A DNA stretch of 64,000 nt from Bradyrhizobium erythrophlei (GCF_900129505.1 NZ_LT670818.1:8341001-8405000); one strand, 5' to 3'. Shown: positions 7,809 through 16,482, counted from the first letter of the stretch. Translations and numbers: made by a program. The notes: generated by a model from the sequence alone, not told the origin.

Positions 7809-9536
7809 ATGCGCCGCAGATGGTCCCTGGCGATCGCCGGGGTGATCTTGATTCTCGCTGGCGGGATGCTGGCCTGGCTGACGCAGACCTCAGGCGGCAT
7901 CCGGATCGAGGATATCCGCTTTAAGGGCGCCAAGGGCAACACCATGAGCGCCCTGCTCTATATCCCGCCGAATGCGACTGCGCAGACCCCCGCCCCCGGC
8001 ATCCTCGCGGTGCACGGCTACATCAATTCGCGCGAGACCCAGGACGGCTTTGCGATCGAATTCGCCCGACGGGGTTACGTGGTGCTGGCGCTGGACCAGA
8101 CCGGCCACGGCTACGGCGACCCGCCGGCCTTCGCCAACGGCTTTGGCGGTCCCGATGGGCTGGCGCATCTGCGCAGCCTCGACTTCGTCGACAAGAATAA
8201 TATCGGCCTCGAAGGCCACTCGATGGGCGGCTGGACGGTGCTTGCCGCCGCGGCCGCGATGCCGAACGACTACAAGTCGATGGTGCTGGAGGGCTCCTCG
8301 ACGGGCAAGCCGTTCGCCGCCGACGGCACCGCCAGTTGGCCGCGCAACGTCGCTCTGGTGTTCGCGCAATACGAGGAATTTTCCAATCTGATGTGGGGCG
8401 TGGAGCGCGCCCGCGACGTCACTCAAAGCCCGAAACTCTGGGCGATGTTCGGCACCCAAGGTCCGGTCGAGCCCGGCAAAGTCTATGGCGACATCGCGCA
8501 AGGCACGGCAAGGGTGCTCTATACGCCGGCGATCACCCACCCCGCCGAACACATTTCGCATGAGGCGATCGGCTACAGCCTTGACTGGTTCGCCAAGACG
8601 CTGCAGGGCGGGACGCCGCGCCCAGTGGACGACCAGATCTGGTTCCGCAAGGAAATCGGCACGCTGATCGCACTGATCGGCTTTGTCGCGCTGCTGATCG
8701 GGGTGTTCGACGGCCTGCTCGAGGCGCCGATGTTTTCGCACCTGCGCCTGCCCGAGATCGCCGACGGTACTGAGCCGGCTCCGACGGCGCCCGACAGCCG
8801 GCGCTGGACCGCGGCGTTCATCCTGACCGCCTTCATCCCCGCGCTGACCTATTACCCGGCCTTCGCGCTAGCCGGCACCTTTGTCACGGCGTCGGCCTGG
8901 CTGCCCCAGGGCATCACCAACCAGATCATGGTCTGGGCCATCATCAATGCGCTGATCACGCTGGCGCTGATGCCGTTCGCGCCGAAGCGCGCCTCGCGAA
9001 GCGGTATCATCGGGCCGTCGATCCTGATCGCGCTCCTGACAATCATTGTCGGCTATGCCGCGCTGTGGCTGGCAGACCTCGCCTTCAAGATCGATTTCCG
9101 GTTCTGGATCGTCGCGCTGAAGCTGATGAGCGCCAGGCAGTTCCTGATATTCCTGATCTATCTGCTGCCGTTCACGGCGTTCTTCGTGATCGCCCTGCAC
9201 GTGCTGCACCGGAACTTCTCAACCATCGCGGCTCCCCGGGCAGCCCTCTATTTCACCAACGTCCTGGCCCTGACGCTCGGCTTCATCGTGCTGCTCGGCC
9301 TGCAATACGGCACGCTGTGGCTATCCGGCAAACTGTTCAACCCGCTGCCCGATCCCGGCTTCGTGCCGCTTTCCACCATCGTCGCCATCCAGTTCGTGCC
9401 CCTGCTTGGAATCTGCGCCATTATCGCGACCTTCACCTGGCGGCGGACCGGCTCCAGCCTGCCCGGCGCCCTGATCTGTGGGCTGTTCGCGACCTGGTAT
9501 GTGGTGGCGGGCACGGCCACACAGGCGGCGTTCTAA
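7809..9536 (+). CDS. membrane-anchored alpha/beta hydrolase
   Basis: Start chosen at 7809 because GGGAGG sits 6 bases upstream; an earlier ATG at 7794 lacks one. The 575-residue product has an N-terminal membrane helix (about residues 7-27), an alpha/beta-hydrolase domain to about residue 270 with oxyanion region GILAVHGYINSRETQDG, nucleophile motif GLEGHSMGGW and a late histidine region THPAEHISHEAIGY, then a C-terminal half with about seven hydrophobic segments. The combination suggests a membrane-bound esterase or acyl hydrolase with its catalytic domain anchored at the N-terminus. The substrate is unknown. Confidence 0.75.
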   Translation: MRRRWSLAIAGVILILAGGMLAWLTQTSGGIRIEDIRFKGAKGNTMSALLYIPPNATAQTPAPGILAVHGYINSRETQDGFAIEFARRGYVVLALDQTGHGYGDPPAFANGFGGPDGLAHLRSLDFVDKNNIGLEGHSMGGWTVLAAAAAMPNDYKSMVLEGSSTGKPFAADGTASWPRNVALVFAQYEEFSNLMWGVERARDVTQSPKLWAMFGTQGPVEPGKVYGDIAQGTARVLYTPAITHPAEHISHEAIGYSLDWFAKTLQGGTPRPVDDQIWFRKEIGTLIALIGFVALLIGVFDGLLEAPMFSHLRLPEIADGTEPAPTAPDSRRWTAAFILTAFIPALTYYPAFALAGTFVTASAWLPQGITNQIMVWAIINALITLALMPFAPKRASRSGIIGPSILIALLTIIVGYAALWLADLAFKIDFRFWIVALKLMSARQFLIFLIYLLPFTAFFVIALHVLHRNFSTIAAPRAALYFTNVLALTLGFIVLLGLQYGTLWLSGKLFNPLPDPGFVPLSTIVAIQFVPLLGICAIIATFTWRRTGSSLPGALICGLFATWYVVAGTATQAAF

Positions 9537-9685
9537 AGTGCTTTTTAGCGAAGTGGGAGGCGAAGTCGGAGCTGTGGGCTGAAACTGCATAACGCCTTGG
9601 CTTTCGCCTTCGCGTCGGCGGTGCTATAGCCCGCATATCTCACCCCCTCCGTCCTCCGCGCTAATTCCAAAAAGGCCCGATCTCC

Positions 9686-10900
9686 ATGGCAAAAATCAAG
9701 GTGACCAACCCCGTCGTCGAACTCGATGGCGACGAGATGACCCGGATCATCTGGCAGTACATCAAGGACAAGCTGATTACCCCGTTCCTCGATATCAACC
9801 TGATGTATTTCGACCTCGGGATGGAATACCGCGACAAGACCAACGACCAGGTCACCGTGGACGCCGCCAACGCCATCAAGAAGGTCGGCGTCGGCGTCAA
9901 GTGCGCCACCATCACCCCCGACGAGGCCCGGGTGAAGGAGTTCGGCCTGAAGGAGATGTGGAAGTCGCCGAACGGCACCATCCGCAACATCCTCGGCGGC
10001 GTGGTGTTCCGCGAGCCCATCATCTGCAAGAACGTGCCGCGGTTGGTGCCGGGCTGGACCAAGCCGATCATCATCGGCCGCCACGCCTTCGGCGACCAGT
10101 ACCGCGCCACCGATTTCAAGTTTCCCGGCAAGGGCACCCTGACGATGAAATTCGTCGGCGAGGACGGCAAGGTGATCGAGCGCGACGTCTACAAGTCCCC
10201 GAGCGCCGGCGTCGCTCTCGCTATGTACAATCTCGACGATTCCATCGCCGATTTCGCGCGCGCCTCGCTCAACATGGGCCTTGCGAAAAACTATTCGGTC
10301 TACCTGTCGACCAAGAACACCATCCTCAAGGTCTATGACGGCCGCTTCAAGGACATCTTCCAGGACGTCTTCGACAAGGAATTCAAGACCCAATTCGACG
10401 CCAAGAAGATCACCTACGAACATCGCCTGATCGACGACATGGTCGCCGCCGCGATGAAGTGGTCAGGCGGCTACGTCTGGGCCTGCAAGAACTACGACGG
10501 CGACGTGCAGTCCGATACGGTGGCGCAGGGCTACGGCTCGCTCGGCCTGATGACCTCGGTGCTGATGACGCCGGACGGCAAGACGGTGGAAGCCGAGGCC
10601 GCCCACGGCACGGTCACGCGGCATTACCGCGAGCATCAGAAGGGCAAGGAGACCTCGACCAACTCGATCGCCTCGATCTTCGCCTGGACCCGCGGCCTGT
10701 CGCACCGCGCCAAGCTCGACAACAATGCCGAGCTGGAGAAGTTCGCAGCAACGCTGGAGAAGGTCTGCGTCGAGACCGTCGAGGCCGGCTTCATGACCAA
10801 GGATCTCGCGCTCCTGGTCGGCGCCGAACAGCGCTGGCTCTCCACCACCGGTTTCCTCGACAAGGTCGCGGAAAACCTGACCAAGGCGATCGCGGCGTAG
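9686..10900 (+). CDS. icd: NADP-dependent isocitrate dehydrogenase
   Basis: A 404-residue enzyme of the homodimeric, eukaryote-like isocitrate dehydrogenase class common in Alphaproteobacteria. It begins [20 protein letters not shown], has the substrate segment [19 protein letters not shown] and the metal-binding region [20 protein letters not shown], and the late [13 protein letters not shown] segment that binds NADP. It converts isocitrate to 2-oxoglutarate and CO2 in the TCA cycle. It stands alone with its own upstream region. Confidence 0.97.
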   Translation: MAKIKVTNPVVELDGDEMTRIIWQYIKDKLITPFLDINLMYFDLGMEYRDKTNDQVTVDAANAIKKVGVGVKCATITPDEARVKEFGLKEMWKSPNGTIRNILGGVVFREPIICKNVPRLVPGWTKPIIIGRHAFGDQYRATDFKFPGKGTLTMKFVGEDGKVIERDVYKSPSAGVALAMYNLDDSIADFARASLNMGLAKNYSVYLSTKNTILKVYDGRFKDIFQDVFDKEFKTQFDAKKITYEHRLIDDMVAAAMKWSGGYVWACKNYDGDVQSDTVAQGYGSLGLMTSVLMTPDGKTVEAEAAHGTVTRHYREHQKGKETSTNSIASIFAWTRGLSHRAKLDNNAELEKFAATLEKVCVETVEAGFMTKDLALLVGAEQRWLSTTGFLDKVAENLTKAIAA

Positions 10901-10938
10901 ACGGTCGGAAATGCTGTAGGTTGTTCCTGGAGGCCAAC

Positions 10939-11463
10939 GTGGAAAGTTCGATCAAGCCGCTCCTAGGGAAAGCCGCTGTCGCGATCCTGTTGTTCGCGGG
11001 CTCGCTCGTGAACGCAACAGCCGCCGAAACATCCATCCCCGGCGCCATCGCGGCGCCAGGCGAGACGATTTTGCTCACCGCGCATGCCGAAGGCGCGCAG
11101 GTGTATGAATGCAAAGCGGGCGTCGACGGCAAGCCAGCCTGGACGTTCCGCGAACCGATCGCCACGCTGCTGGTCGATGGCAAGACCATCGGCCGCCACT
11201 ATGCCGGACCGAACTGGGAGCATAACGACGGCAGCGCCGTGGTCGGCAAGGTCACAGGCAGTGCTCCGGGTGCAGCGGCGAGCGATATCGCCTGGCTGAA
11301 GCTCGAGGTGGTTTCCCGCCGCGGCAACGGCGTTCTCACTCCGGCGACGACCGTGCAGCGGATCAATACCAGCGGCGGCAAGCTCGATGGCGCATGCGAC
11401 CGGCCCGGCGCGTCCCGCAGCGCGCCCTACTCCGCGGACTATGTGTTCCTGCGCAAGGGGTGA
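10939..11463 (+). CDS. secreted DUF3455-type protein
   Basis: The start is a GTG at 10939 preceded by CTGGAGG, giving 174 residues. A signal peptide (about residues 1-28, LLGKAAVAILLFAGSLVNATAA) leads into a small beta-rich domain with QVYECKAG, AWTFREPIATL and a final ACDRPGASRSAPYSADYVF, all features of the DUF3455 family of exported proteins with no known role. It follows icd by 38 bases. The frame is open further upstream within icd, but that part is an overlap artefact. Confidence 0.75.
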   Translation: MESSIKPLLGKAAVAILLFAGSLVNATAAETSIPGAIAAPGETILLTAHAEGAQVYECKAGVDGKPAWTFREPIATLLVDGKTIGRHYAGPNWEHNDGSAVVGKVTGSAPGAAASDIAWLKLEVVSRRGNGVLTPATTVQRINTSGGKLDGACDRPGASRSAPYSADYVFLRKG

Positions 11464-11471
11464 GCTTGCCC

Positions 11472-11756
11472 ATGCTCTTCATGGTGATCGAGCGTTTCAA
11501 GGACCGGGATCCGATCCCGGTCTACAAGCGCGTGCGCGATGCGGGCATCAAATTTCCCGAAGGGCTGAAATATGTCGGCAGCTGGATCGAGTCCAATTTC
11601 GATCGCTGTTTTCAGCTGATGGAATGCGACGACGCCCGGCTGCTGCAGGAATGGATCCTGAACTGCCAGGGGCTCGGCATGACCTTCGAGGTCGTGCCGG
11701 TGGTGCCGAGCACAGAGACGCGCGAAGTGGTCGCGCCGTTTCTGGATTCGAACTAG
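11472..11756 (+). CDS. DUF3303-like small protein
   Basis: A 94-residue protein beginning MLFMVIERFKDRDPIPVYKR. The pattern of a short first strand, the GLKYVGSWIESNFDRCFQLMEC core and a final DFSF-like tail corresponds to DUF3303, dimeric ferredoxin-like proteins of unknown role. It starts 8 bases after the DUF3455 gene stop, so the two are probably one transcript. The start could also be the ATG at 11481. Confidence 0.75.
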   Translation: MLFMVIERFKDRDPIPVYKRVRDAGIKFPEGLKYVGSWIESNFDRCFQLMECDDARLLQEWILNCQGLGMTFEVVPVVPSTETREVVAPFLDSN

Positions 11757-11789
11757 CCTCCTGCCTGGCACCATCCGCAGGAGACCGCG

Positions 11790-12656
11790 ATGACCGATCC
11801 GATCGAAACCCGGCGCCGGTTCTATGCGGAGGAACTTCGCTTCACCACCCACATGAGCTCCGCCCGGGTGCAAGGAGCCTTCGCAACGGTGCCGCGCGAG
11901 CGGTTCGTCGGCGACGGACCGTGGCGGGTCAAGAGCCTCTGGAACTTGGCCGACTATTGGACCACGGAGGATGCCGATCCCCAAAACGTCTATCACGACA
12001 TCCTCATCGCGCTCGACGAGACGCTCGGCCTCAACAATGGCCAGCCCAGCCTCTGGGCCTTTCTGTTCGACAGGCTCGGCGTCGCCGCCGGCGAGCAAGT
12101 GCTGCATCTCGGCAGCGGTACCGGCTACTACACCGCGATCCTCGCCGAACTGGTCGGGAACGAAGGCAGCGTCACCGCGATCGAAATCGAGCCGTCGATG
12201 GCAGAGCGGGCAAGGCCGGCATTGGCGCCGTGGCCGCAAATTATCCTCGTCCACGGTGACGGCGCCAGCGGTCCGTTTTCGCCGGTCGATCTAATCGTCG
12301 CCAGCGCGGGCGCGACCCATCCGCTGCCGATCTGGATCGATGCACTGAAACCCGGCGGGCGGCTGTTGTTTCCGATGACGGTCACGCGTGGGCCCGGCGG
12401 CATGCTGCTGGTGAGGCGTCACGACGGCGACGAATTCAGCGCGCAATTCCTATGCGCAGCGGCCTTCTACGAATTCGCTGGCGCGCGCGATACCGATGTC
12501 GCCAGCCGTCTCGACCAAGCGCTCACGCGCGATCGCGGCGCGGGCGTCAACTCACTGCGCCGCGAGCCTCACCCGGAAGATGAAGGCTGCTGGCTGCACG
12601 GCGACGGCTGGTGCCTCTCCCGCCGCGAAATCACCGCAGTGCCGAAGGCCTCGTGA
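11790..12656 (+). CDS. PCMT-type SAM-dependent methyltransferase
   Basis: 288 residues. The N-terminal MSSARVQGAFATVPRERFVG matches the lead of protein-L-isoaspartate O-methyltransferases, where aspartyl damage is repaired. The SAM motif VLHLGSGTGYYTAILAEL and the following acidic loop VTAIEIEPSMAERA are intact, as is motif II (VDLIVASAGATHPLP). A longer inserted stretch between the lead and motif I, and the C-terminal extension, differ from compact Pcm, so a different target is possible. It follows the DUF3303 gene by 33 bases on the same strand. Confidence 0.78.
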   Translation: MTDPIETRRRFYAEELRFTTHMSSARVQGAFATVPRERFVGDGPWRVKSLWNLADYWTTEDADPQNVYHDILIALDETLGLNNGQPSLWAFLFDRLGVAAGEQVLHLGSGTGYYTAILAELVGNEGSVTAIEIEPSMAERARPALAPWPQIILVHGDGASGPFSPVDLIVASAGATHPLPIWIDALKPGGRLLFPMTVTRGPGGMLLVRRHDGDEFSAQFLCAAAFYEFAGARDTDVASRLDQALTRDRGAGVNSLRREPHPEDEGCWLHGDGWCLSRREITAVPKAS

Positions 12657-12674
12657 CGCTGCCTTTCGCGAATA

Positions 12675-12923
12675 TCAACAACCGCGGCAGATGTTCTTCA
12701 GCTTGGCGGTGGTCCGGGCATCTTCCTCGAGGAACGGGTCCTTGTATGCAGCTCGCGTTGTGTCGTTTTCAACAACCGCGGGCTTTGCTATTTTTGGAGG
12801 AGAAGCCGCGTCGTAACAGGCGAGCCGCCCGCTGGTGTTTTCGATGCCCCGGCATTCGGGCCCCTTGGCGAGCGCGCTTTGCGTGAATGCGCAGAGCGCC
12901 AATAGTGCGACAGTCGTTTTCAT
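12675..12923 (-). CDS. small exported protein, function unknown
   Basis: Chosen start ATG 12923 (MKTTVALLALCAFTQSALA) has AGGAAA just upstream and a complete signal peptide with AxA cleavage near residue 19. The 63-residue mature part has four cysteines (ECRGIENTSGRLACYDA and NICRGC) and resembles the short bacterial proteins in which GRLACYD recurs. Convergent with the methyltransferase gene. No function can be assigned. Confidence 0.7.
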   Translation of the reverse strand: MKTTVALLALCAFTQSALAKGPECRGIENTSGRLACYDAASPPKIAKPAVVENDTTRAAYKDPFLEEDARTTAKLKNICRGC

Positions 12924-13085
12924 CTGATTTCCTTTGCGGGCGACATTACCCGACGCCACTCCGCGATCGAACCAGACCAAGTCCGGGTCAATCCGTTCCG
13001 ATACCGATCGCACAGTGCCCGAGCCGCGGTGCCGACGGGCTCGAACCCAGTCGCTCGCCGGATACTGACGCCAGCTATTCCGCCG

Positions 13086-13220
13086 CTACTTCTTTTTGCC
13101 GGGGCTGAATGATGGCTGCCATCCCGCGGTCTTCTGGCTGGGGGCTGCGGCAATGGTCTTGATCTTCTCTTTTTTGGGCTTCTTGGTTTCCCGATTGCCC
13201 TTTTGTTCGCCCTTGGCCAT
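13086..13220 (-). CDS. 44-residue lysine-rich small protein
   Basis: Below the length cut-off of most gene finders. It reads MAKGEQKGNRETKKPKKEKI then a short linker and ends SFSPGKKK; GAGGAG lies 7 bases upstream of the ATG. Eleven lysines plus low hydrophobicity suggest a nucleic-acid- or ribosome-associated peptide, but this is only composition. The pattern NRE-KKPKKEK is one I associate with short conserved proteins of Bradyrhizobium. Confidence 0.65.
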   Translation of the reverse strand: MAKGEQKGNRETKKPKKEKIKTIAAAPSQKTAGWQPSFSPGKKK

Positions 13221-13268
13221 GGATATCTCCTCACGTTTGGTGATGATGCGGCAATTGAACAGTGAATT

Positions 13269-13538
13269 TCACATTGACGCGTAGCGCGCCGCGCTTTTGA
13301 TCGCGCCGTCGACCTCGTCTGCCAGCTCGGCTTCCCCGATTTCGTGAAGATTGGAGGCCATCGTCGATGCCTGGTCCGCGCTCATGGAGAGCGGCTCGCC
13401 CGTTTCGTAGCTGAATTTGATGCGCCAAACTCCGCCAGGGTTGCGGTGCGGCTCGATCAGCAACACCGGAAGATTGGGCAGCCCATTCTCAAGAAGCAGT
13501 GCGGATAGCGTCAGCATCACTGCACCAATTGGCTTCAT
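13269..13538 (-). CDS. small hypothetical protein
   Basis: About 89 residues from ATG 13538 (MKPIGAVMLTLSALLL); a second ATG at 13517 would remove seven. A hydrophobic start is followed by a folded-looking region, GGVWRIKFSYETGEPLSMSA, and a helical acidic tail, EIGEAELADEVDGAIKSAA. I do not recognise a family. It starts 135 bases upstream of the lysine-rich gene start, on the same strand. Confidence 0.5.
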   Translation of the reverse strand: MKPIGAVMLTLSALLLENGLPNLPVLLIEPHRNPGGVWRIKFSYETGEPLSMSADQASTMASNLHEIGEAELADEVDGAIKSAARYASM

Positions 13539-13740
13539 CCGGCACCCGAAAGAACGACTTGAAGAGGCGCCCGGCGTAACATGACCCGCATTTGGATACT
13601 GTGCGCCCTTTGTCCGCGAATAGCCATGCCCAGGAGAGTCCATCCCGGTCTATTTCCGGCTTGGCCAGCGCCGACCATCGACCGTCCTTCTTGCGACGGC
13701 GGGGCTTTAATTCTCACCCGGGCGTCCCCACATAGTGATC

Positions 13741-13890
13741 ATGGCACAATGGCAGGCATCGATCACGCGGGCACCCCCGAAGACCAAGGCGGAGCTGCGC
13801 CAAATGCTGACCGAGGCGGTTCGAAACACCCAGGCTGAAGCAGCCAACGGTGCAAAAAATCCGCCGAAGGCCAAAAAGGCTCACGGCTAG
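13741..13890 (+). CDS. 49-residue small protein
   Basis: Too short for standard ORF lists. It starts MAQWQASITRAPPKTKAELR and ends with a basic KNPPKAKKAHG tail; the middle QMLTEAVRNTQAEAAN is an amphipathic helix. Coding character (third-position GC) and the organised helix-plus-basic-tail form support it, although no strong ribosome site is visible. Function unknown. Confidence 0.5.
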   Translation: MAQWQASITRAPPKTKAELRQMLTEAVRNTQAEAANGAKNPPKAKKAHG

Positions 13891-14023
13891 CTCGCGTCAG
13901 GTTTGTGATTAGCCTAGACCACCTCCTGGGTCGGCGAGGATTTTGCTCTGAGCGTGATCTAAATCAACGCCCGTGCGGTCGCGCCTGTCTTAAAATTACC
14001 AACAATGGATTGGAAGCCGTTTG

Positions 14024-14263
14024 ATGAGGCCTCCGACGAAAAAGCCAGTCCCCGTCGTTGACGAGCCTAGGCCCGAGAAAATCGCACGAGCCGACAGGCC
14101 TCCTGCCGAGGGATTCGTGGTGGTTGTCGACGGCCACTTCAAGTCGGAGTTCGACACGGCCGAGGCTGCCGAAGCAGCGGGCCGAACACTCAAGTCGACT
14201 CATCCGATCCTCCAGATCGGGATCTATGACGCCGCAACAAAAGTCCGCACCCTCTTGACCTGA
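14024..14263 (+). CDS. small conserved protein, unknown function
   Basis: 79 residues from ATG 14024 (a TTG at 14021 is possible). A proline-rich lead is followed by a compact alpha/beta unit, EGFVVVVDGHFKSEFDTAEA and LQIGIYDAATKVRTLL, which looks like a single folded domain. The first gene of two in the same direction, 20 bases before the next. No known family recognised. Confidence 0.65.
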   Translation: MRPPTKKPVPVVDEPRPEKIARADRPPAEGFVVVVDGHFKSEFDTAEAAEAAGRTLKSTHPILQIGIYDAATKVRTLLT

Positions 14264-14283
14264 CAAGCAATCAAAGGTGGCAC

Positions 14284-14493
14284 ATGAATGATCTGTCCAA
14301 CGGATTCGAACTGTTGCTAGGTCACGCAACATTTAAGCTGTGGCCGGACTTGCCCCGTGACATGCAGGAAAAGCTCTTTGAGGCTGCCGTTCCCGACAAC
14401 CCGCTCTTGAGATACAACTTCGCTGTATTTCTTCACGACCATCATCCGCGAACCGCACATCCGCCCAGGCCGTCCAGCCGGCGCGAGATGTGA
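14284..14493 (+). CDS. small conserved protein, unknown function
   Basis: 69 residues with start MNDLSNGFELLLGHATFKLW just after AAAGGTGG. The segment DLPRDMQEKLFEAAVP and the terminal AVFLHDHHPRTAHPPRP are typical of a short, all-helical protein that I associate with Rhizobiales genomes. It follows the gene at 14024 closely and may be co-transcribed. No role known. Confidence 0.65.
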   Translation: MNDLSNGFELLLGHATFKLWPDLPRDMQEKLFEAAVPDNPLLRYNFAVFLHDHHPRTAHPPRPSSRREM

Positions 14494-14499
14494 TACGAT

Positions 14500-14679
14500 T
14501 CACGCGATGAGCCATCGTCCACTGTGAATATCGAATTTCACGACACCCTCGTCGCGCATCTTCAATAACAGGGCCTGGCACACCTCCTCATTGGCGACAT
14601 TGGCGCGCTTCATGATCTCGCGGACCTTGAGCGCGTTCTGGCGAAGTGAGCTCAGGATGTTCTCTCGATCATTCAGCAT
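14500..14679 (-). CDS. 59-residue winged-helix-like small protein
   Basis: Just under common length limits and overlooked by ORF lists. It reads MLNDRENILSSLRQNALKVR, then EIMKRANVANEEVCQALLLK, and ends KFDIHSGRWLIA. Three helices followed by a two-strand wing (DEGVVKFDIHSGRWLIA) is the shape of a minimal winged helix. GGGGGAA lies 6 bases upstream of the ATG. It is convergent with the gene ending at 14493, 6 bases away. DNA or RNA binding is inferred from shape only. Confidence 0.65.
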   Translation of the reverse strand: MLNDRENILSSLRQNALKVREIMKRANVANEEVCQALLLKMRDEGVVKFDIHSGRWLIA

Positions 14680-14731
14680 GATTATTCCCCCGCAAGCCAG
14701 GTAACCCGGATTTTACTCTTGAATGAGCCAT

Positions 14732-14968
14732 TTAGGCCATCACGAGCTTAATCTCGCCGTCTTCGATGGTTCCGGCCGCAAGCGCGTCACGCGCCATCTT
14801 TTCGATAATCAGCCAGTTTGTAAGAAGGTACTTCTGTGCCTCTGCTTTCGTAGGCAGCCTGGTTTGCAGCACGCAGCGCTGCCGCATGTTTCCGTTCGCG
14901 ATCTGAAAAGAGACCGCTTGCGGTCCCTCGCGAATCTCCTGTTCGGTCGGCTTGGCAATTTTTCGCAT
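14732..14968 (-). CDS. small conserved protein, unknown function
   Basis: 78 residues, start MRKIAKPTEQEIREGPQAVS with AAGGAA upstream. The middle VSFQIANGNMRQRCVLQTRL is beta-like, and the C-terminal half TKAEAQKYLLTNWLIIEKMA is helical, ending EDGEIKLVMA. It lies directly upstream of, and parallel to, the winged-helix-like gene (52-base gap), so the two may form an operon. Function unknown. Confidence 0.65.
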   Translation of the reverse strand: MRKIAKPTEQEIREGPQAVSFQIANGNMRQRCVLQTRLPTKAEAQKYLLTNWLIIEKMARDALAAGTIEDGEIKLVMA

Positions 14969-15116
14969 GGGCTGTTCCTTAGTGAAGCTTTGATAGAGCC
15001 AATGCTATTGGGACGAAGCAGCCAATAGCCCACTGATGCGCCTTTACTAAGACGCCTGGCGCGAAGCGGTATCAAGCATGAATCACAGGTGAGAGGCACT
15101 TTTGATCTCGCCTCAC

Positions 15117-15347
15117 TTAAACCGGTCCGGCATTTTCGCGGCCCTGCTGCATTTTTATGGTCGAGATCGGCCATTTCCCAACGTGCCCCCTGATGGAGAT
15201 TCGCAAACCGTGCAGCTCGTCCAGCCAAACGCTCTCGACCGTGCCGGCTTTGCCGTCGGTGAGAACGACGGCTTTTCCAACGAGCTCGGATTGCACGTCC
15301 GCGAACGCGGTGAGGATCGTAGACGCGCAGAGCTTCACGGTCGTCAT
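15117..15347 (-). CDS. PRC-barrel-like small protein
   Basis: ATG 15347 is preceded by GGGGAA and gives 76 residues. The core ELVGKAVVLTDGKAGTVESV followed by WLDELHGLRISIRGHVGKWP has the strand-turn pattern of PRC-barrel domains (as in RimM ends and photosynthetic reaction-centre H). Such stand-alone domains are thought to be adaptors. The assignment rests on pattern only. The frame is open upstream to 15593, but that part has no coding look. Confidence 0.55.
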   Translation of the reverse strand: MTTVKLCASTILTAFADVQSELVGKAVVLTDGKAGTVESVWLDELHGLRISIRGHVGKWPISTIKMQQGRENAGPV

Positions 15348-15640
15348 GGTGTTCCCCAAATAACGTGGGCGAGCGAGTCGGCGGCGTCGTGTTGCATTCG
15401 AAAGGTGCAGAAGTCGTGGCGGGCACAGGGCAACCGAGTGTCGGAAGGACTCCATGCGGGATCTTGAAATCATCCGATCGGCTGGTCTGTCATCGGTGAT
15501 CGAATCGAAACGCCACGCGCGATCCGTTGCGACGCGATCAGCCACAAAGCGAAGGTCGCGACTCGCCCGATCGTCCGGGACTGCCATGGGCAATCACTTG
15601 CGCCATCGAATAGCGCGATGCATTGAACCCAGCATTTGCC

Positions 15641-15919
15641 TTAAAAATTCGCGGCAACCAGGTCATACGAACCTCTGCTTCCGCGAACATACATCCTCGC
15701 GGCAGCGGCACAGATCAAGTCCCGGTTGCAATCGAACGCATTCAAAAATCCCGACTCATCCGTGCGCGCATCTGGTTGAATTCGCCTCAATGCATCTTCC
15801 GCTATGAAGAATGACGCCTCTATCGCGCTGTCGTATCCCCAGAATCGCACGGCCCGCCGCGTCTGGTCATACGAGCGACTGTGATTGGGGAAATCAATCA
15901 CGCGAGCGGCGCTGATCAA
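15641..15919 (-). CDS. DUF1488-family protein
   Basis: The motif VIDFPNHSRSYDQTRRAVRF with WGYDSAIEASFFIAEDALRR is diagnostic of DUF1488, small proteins of unknown role in Rhizobiales and gammaproteobacteria. The full open frame starts at a TTG (15919); a GTG at 15901 fits the family's usual short lead better. A second DUF1488 gene is at 20841-21125. About 290 bases downstream, to 15348, hold no gene I can support. Confidence 0.8.
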   Translation of the reverse strand: MISAARVIDFPNHSRSYDQTRRAVRFWGYDSAIEASFFIAEDALRRIQPDARTDESGFLNAFDCNRDLICAAAARMYVRGSRGSYDLVAANF

Positions 15920-16052
15920 GTCGTCGCTGGTTCACGACTGTGCGTATCGGGATTGGGATCAGCGAGCCCCCACTGCCGAATGCGCGTTGCAGCGCGCGCT
16001 CTGCCGCTGCGGCAAGCTGGCGAAGAAAGCTCAACAGATATTTGCTGGTCAT
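15894..16052 (-). CDS. possible 52-residue small protein
   Basis: Reads MTSKYLLSFLRQLAAAAERA then LQRAFGSGGS and a basic end. A weak ribosome site (GTGAGG) is 10 bases upstream. Its 3' end overlaps the start of the DUF1488 gene by 8-26 bases depending on that start, as in translational coupling. Support is limited to codon use and the amphipathic helix; it may be spurious. Confidence 0.3.
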   Translation of the reverse strand: MTSKYLLSFLRQLAAAAERALQRAFGSGGSLIPIPIRTVVNQRRLDQRRSRD

Positions 16053-16149
16053 TAGGTCAACCTCACTGACACGCTCTCGCGTGGGTCTTTTGATAACATA
16101 GGCGCTAATTTCAATTTTACGAGCCGCGTCTCGGTCCAGCCGCGCGATT

Positions 16150-16191
16150 AGCGATAAACTGATTTGAAAGAGCGATAAACTGATTTGAAAG
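16150..16191. repeat. perfect tandem repeat, two 21-bp units
   Basis: AGCGATAAACTGATTTGAAAG plus its first base-shifted copy follow each other exactly (units 16150-16170 and 16171-16191). It lies 67 bases upstream of the histidine-rich exported peptide gene, in its promoter region. Each unit equals two helical turns, so the repeat could be a doubled protein-binding site or a recent slippage duplication. Confidence 0.9.
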
Positions 16192-16257
16192 CGGAACTGA
16201 TCGGTTCCCGACACATTGCCTCCTCGCCGCGATCACGCGGCGCCAAGGAGATACTAA

Positions 16258-16482
16258 ATGAAACGTCTATTGCTGATCGGCGTCGCTACCTGCGCACTCG
16301 CTGCAATGTCGACTCTGTCAGCTTCGGCGTTGCCCCGCGCCACGGCAGGCACGCTGGTTGGCGATGCCGATAATTCGGTTATTCTCGTTCATGGAGGTCA
16401 TGGACATTGGCACGGCCACATGGGTCATGGCAGTCGCGGTCATCATTATGGTTGGGGAAGAGGCCACCATCACGGTTGGTGA
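16258..16482 (+). CDS. exported histidine/glycine-rich peptide
   Basis: 74 residues with a textbook signal peptide, MKRLLLIGVATCALAAMSTL followed by SASA. The mature end is extreme: about a dozen histidines among glycines and tryptophans (GGHGHWHGHMGHGSRGHHYG, then WGRGHHHGW). AAGGAG lies 7 bases upstream. Such tails bind Ni, Cu or Zn in other proteins, so a periplasmic metal-buffering role is plausible but unproved. It is preceded by the 21-bp tandem repeat and followed by a hairpin terminator. Confidence 0.75.
   Translation: MKRLLLIGVATCALAAMSTLSASALPRATAGTLVGDADNSVILVHGGHGHWHGHMGHGSRGHHYGWGRGHHHGW

Noticed and set aside
13030..13080. tRNA-like GGGTTCGAGCCC piece on the minus strand
   Set aside because: No matching acceptor, D or anticodon arms are present; only an isolated T-arm-like hairpin.
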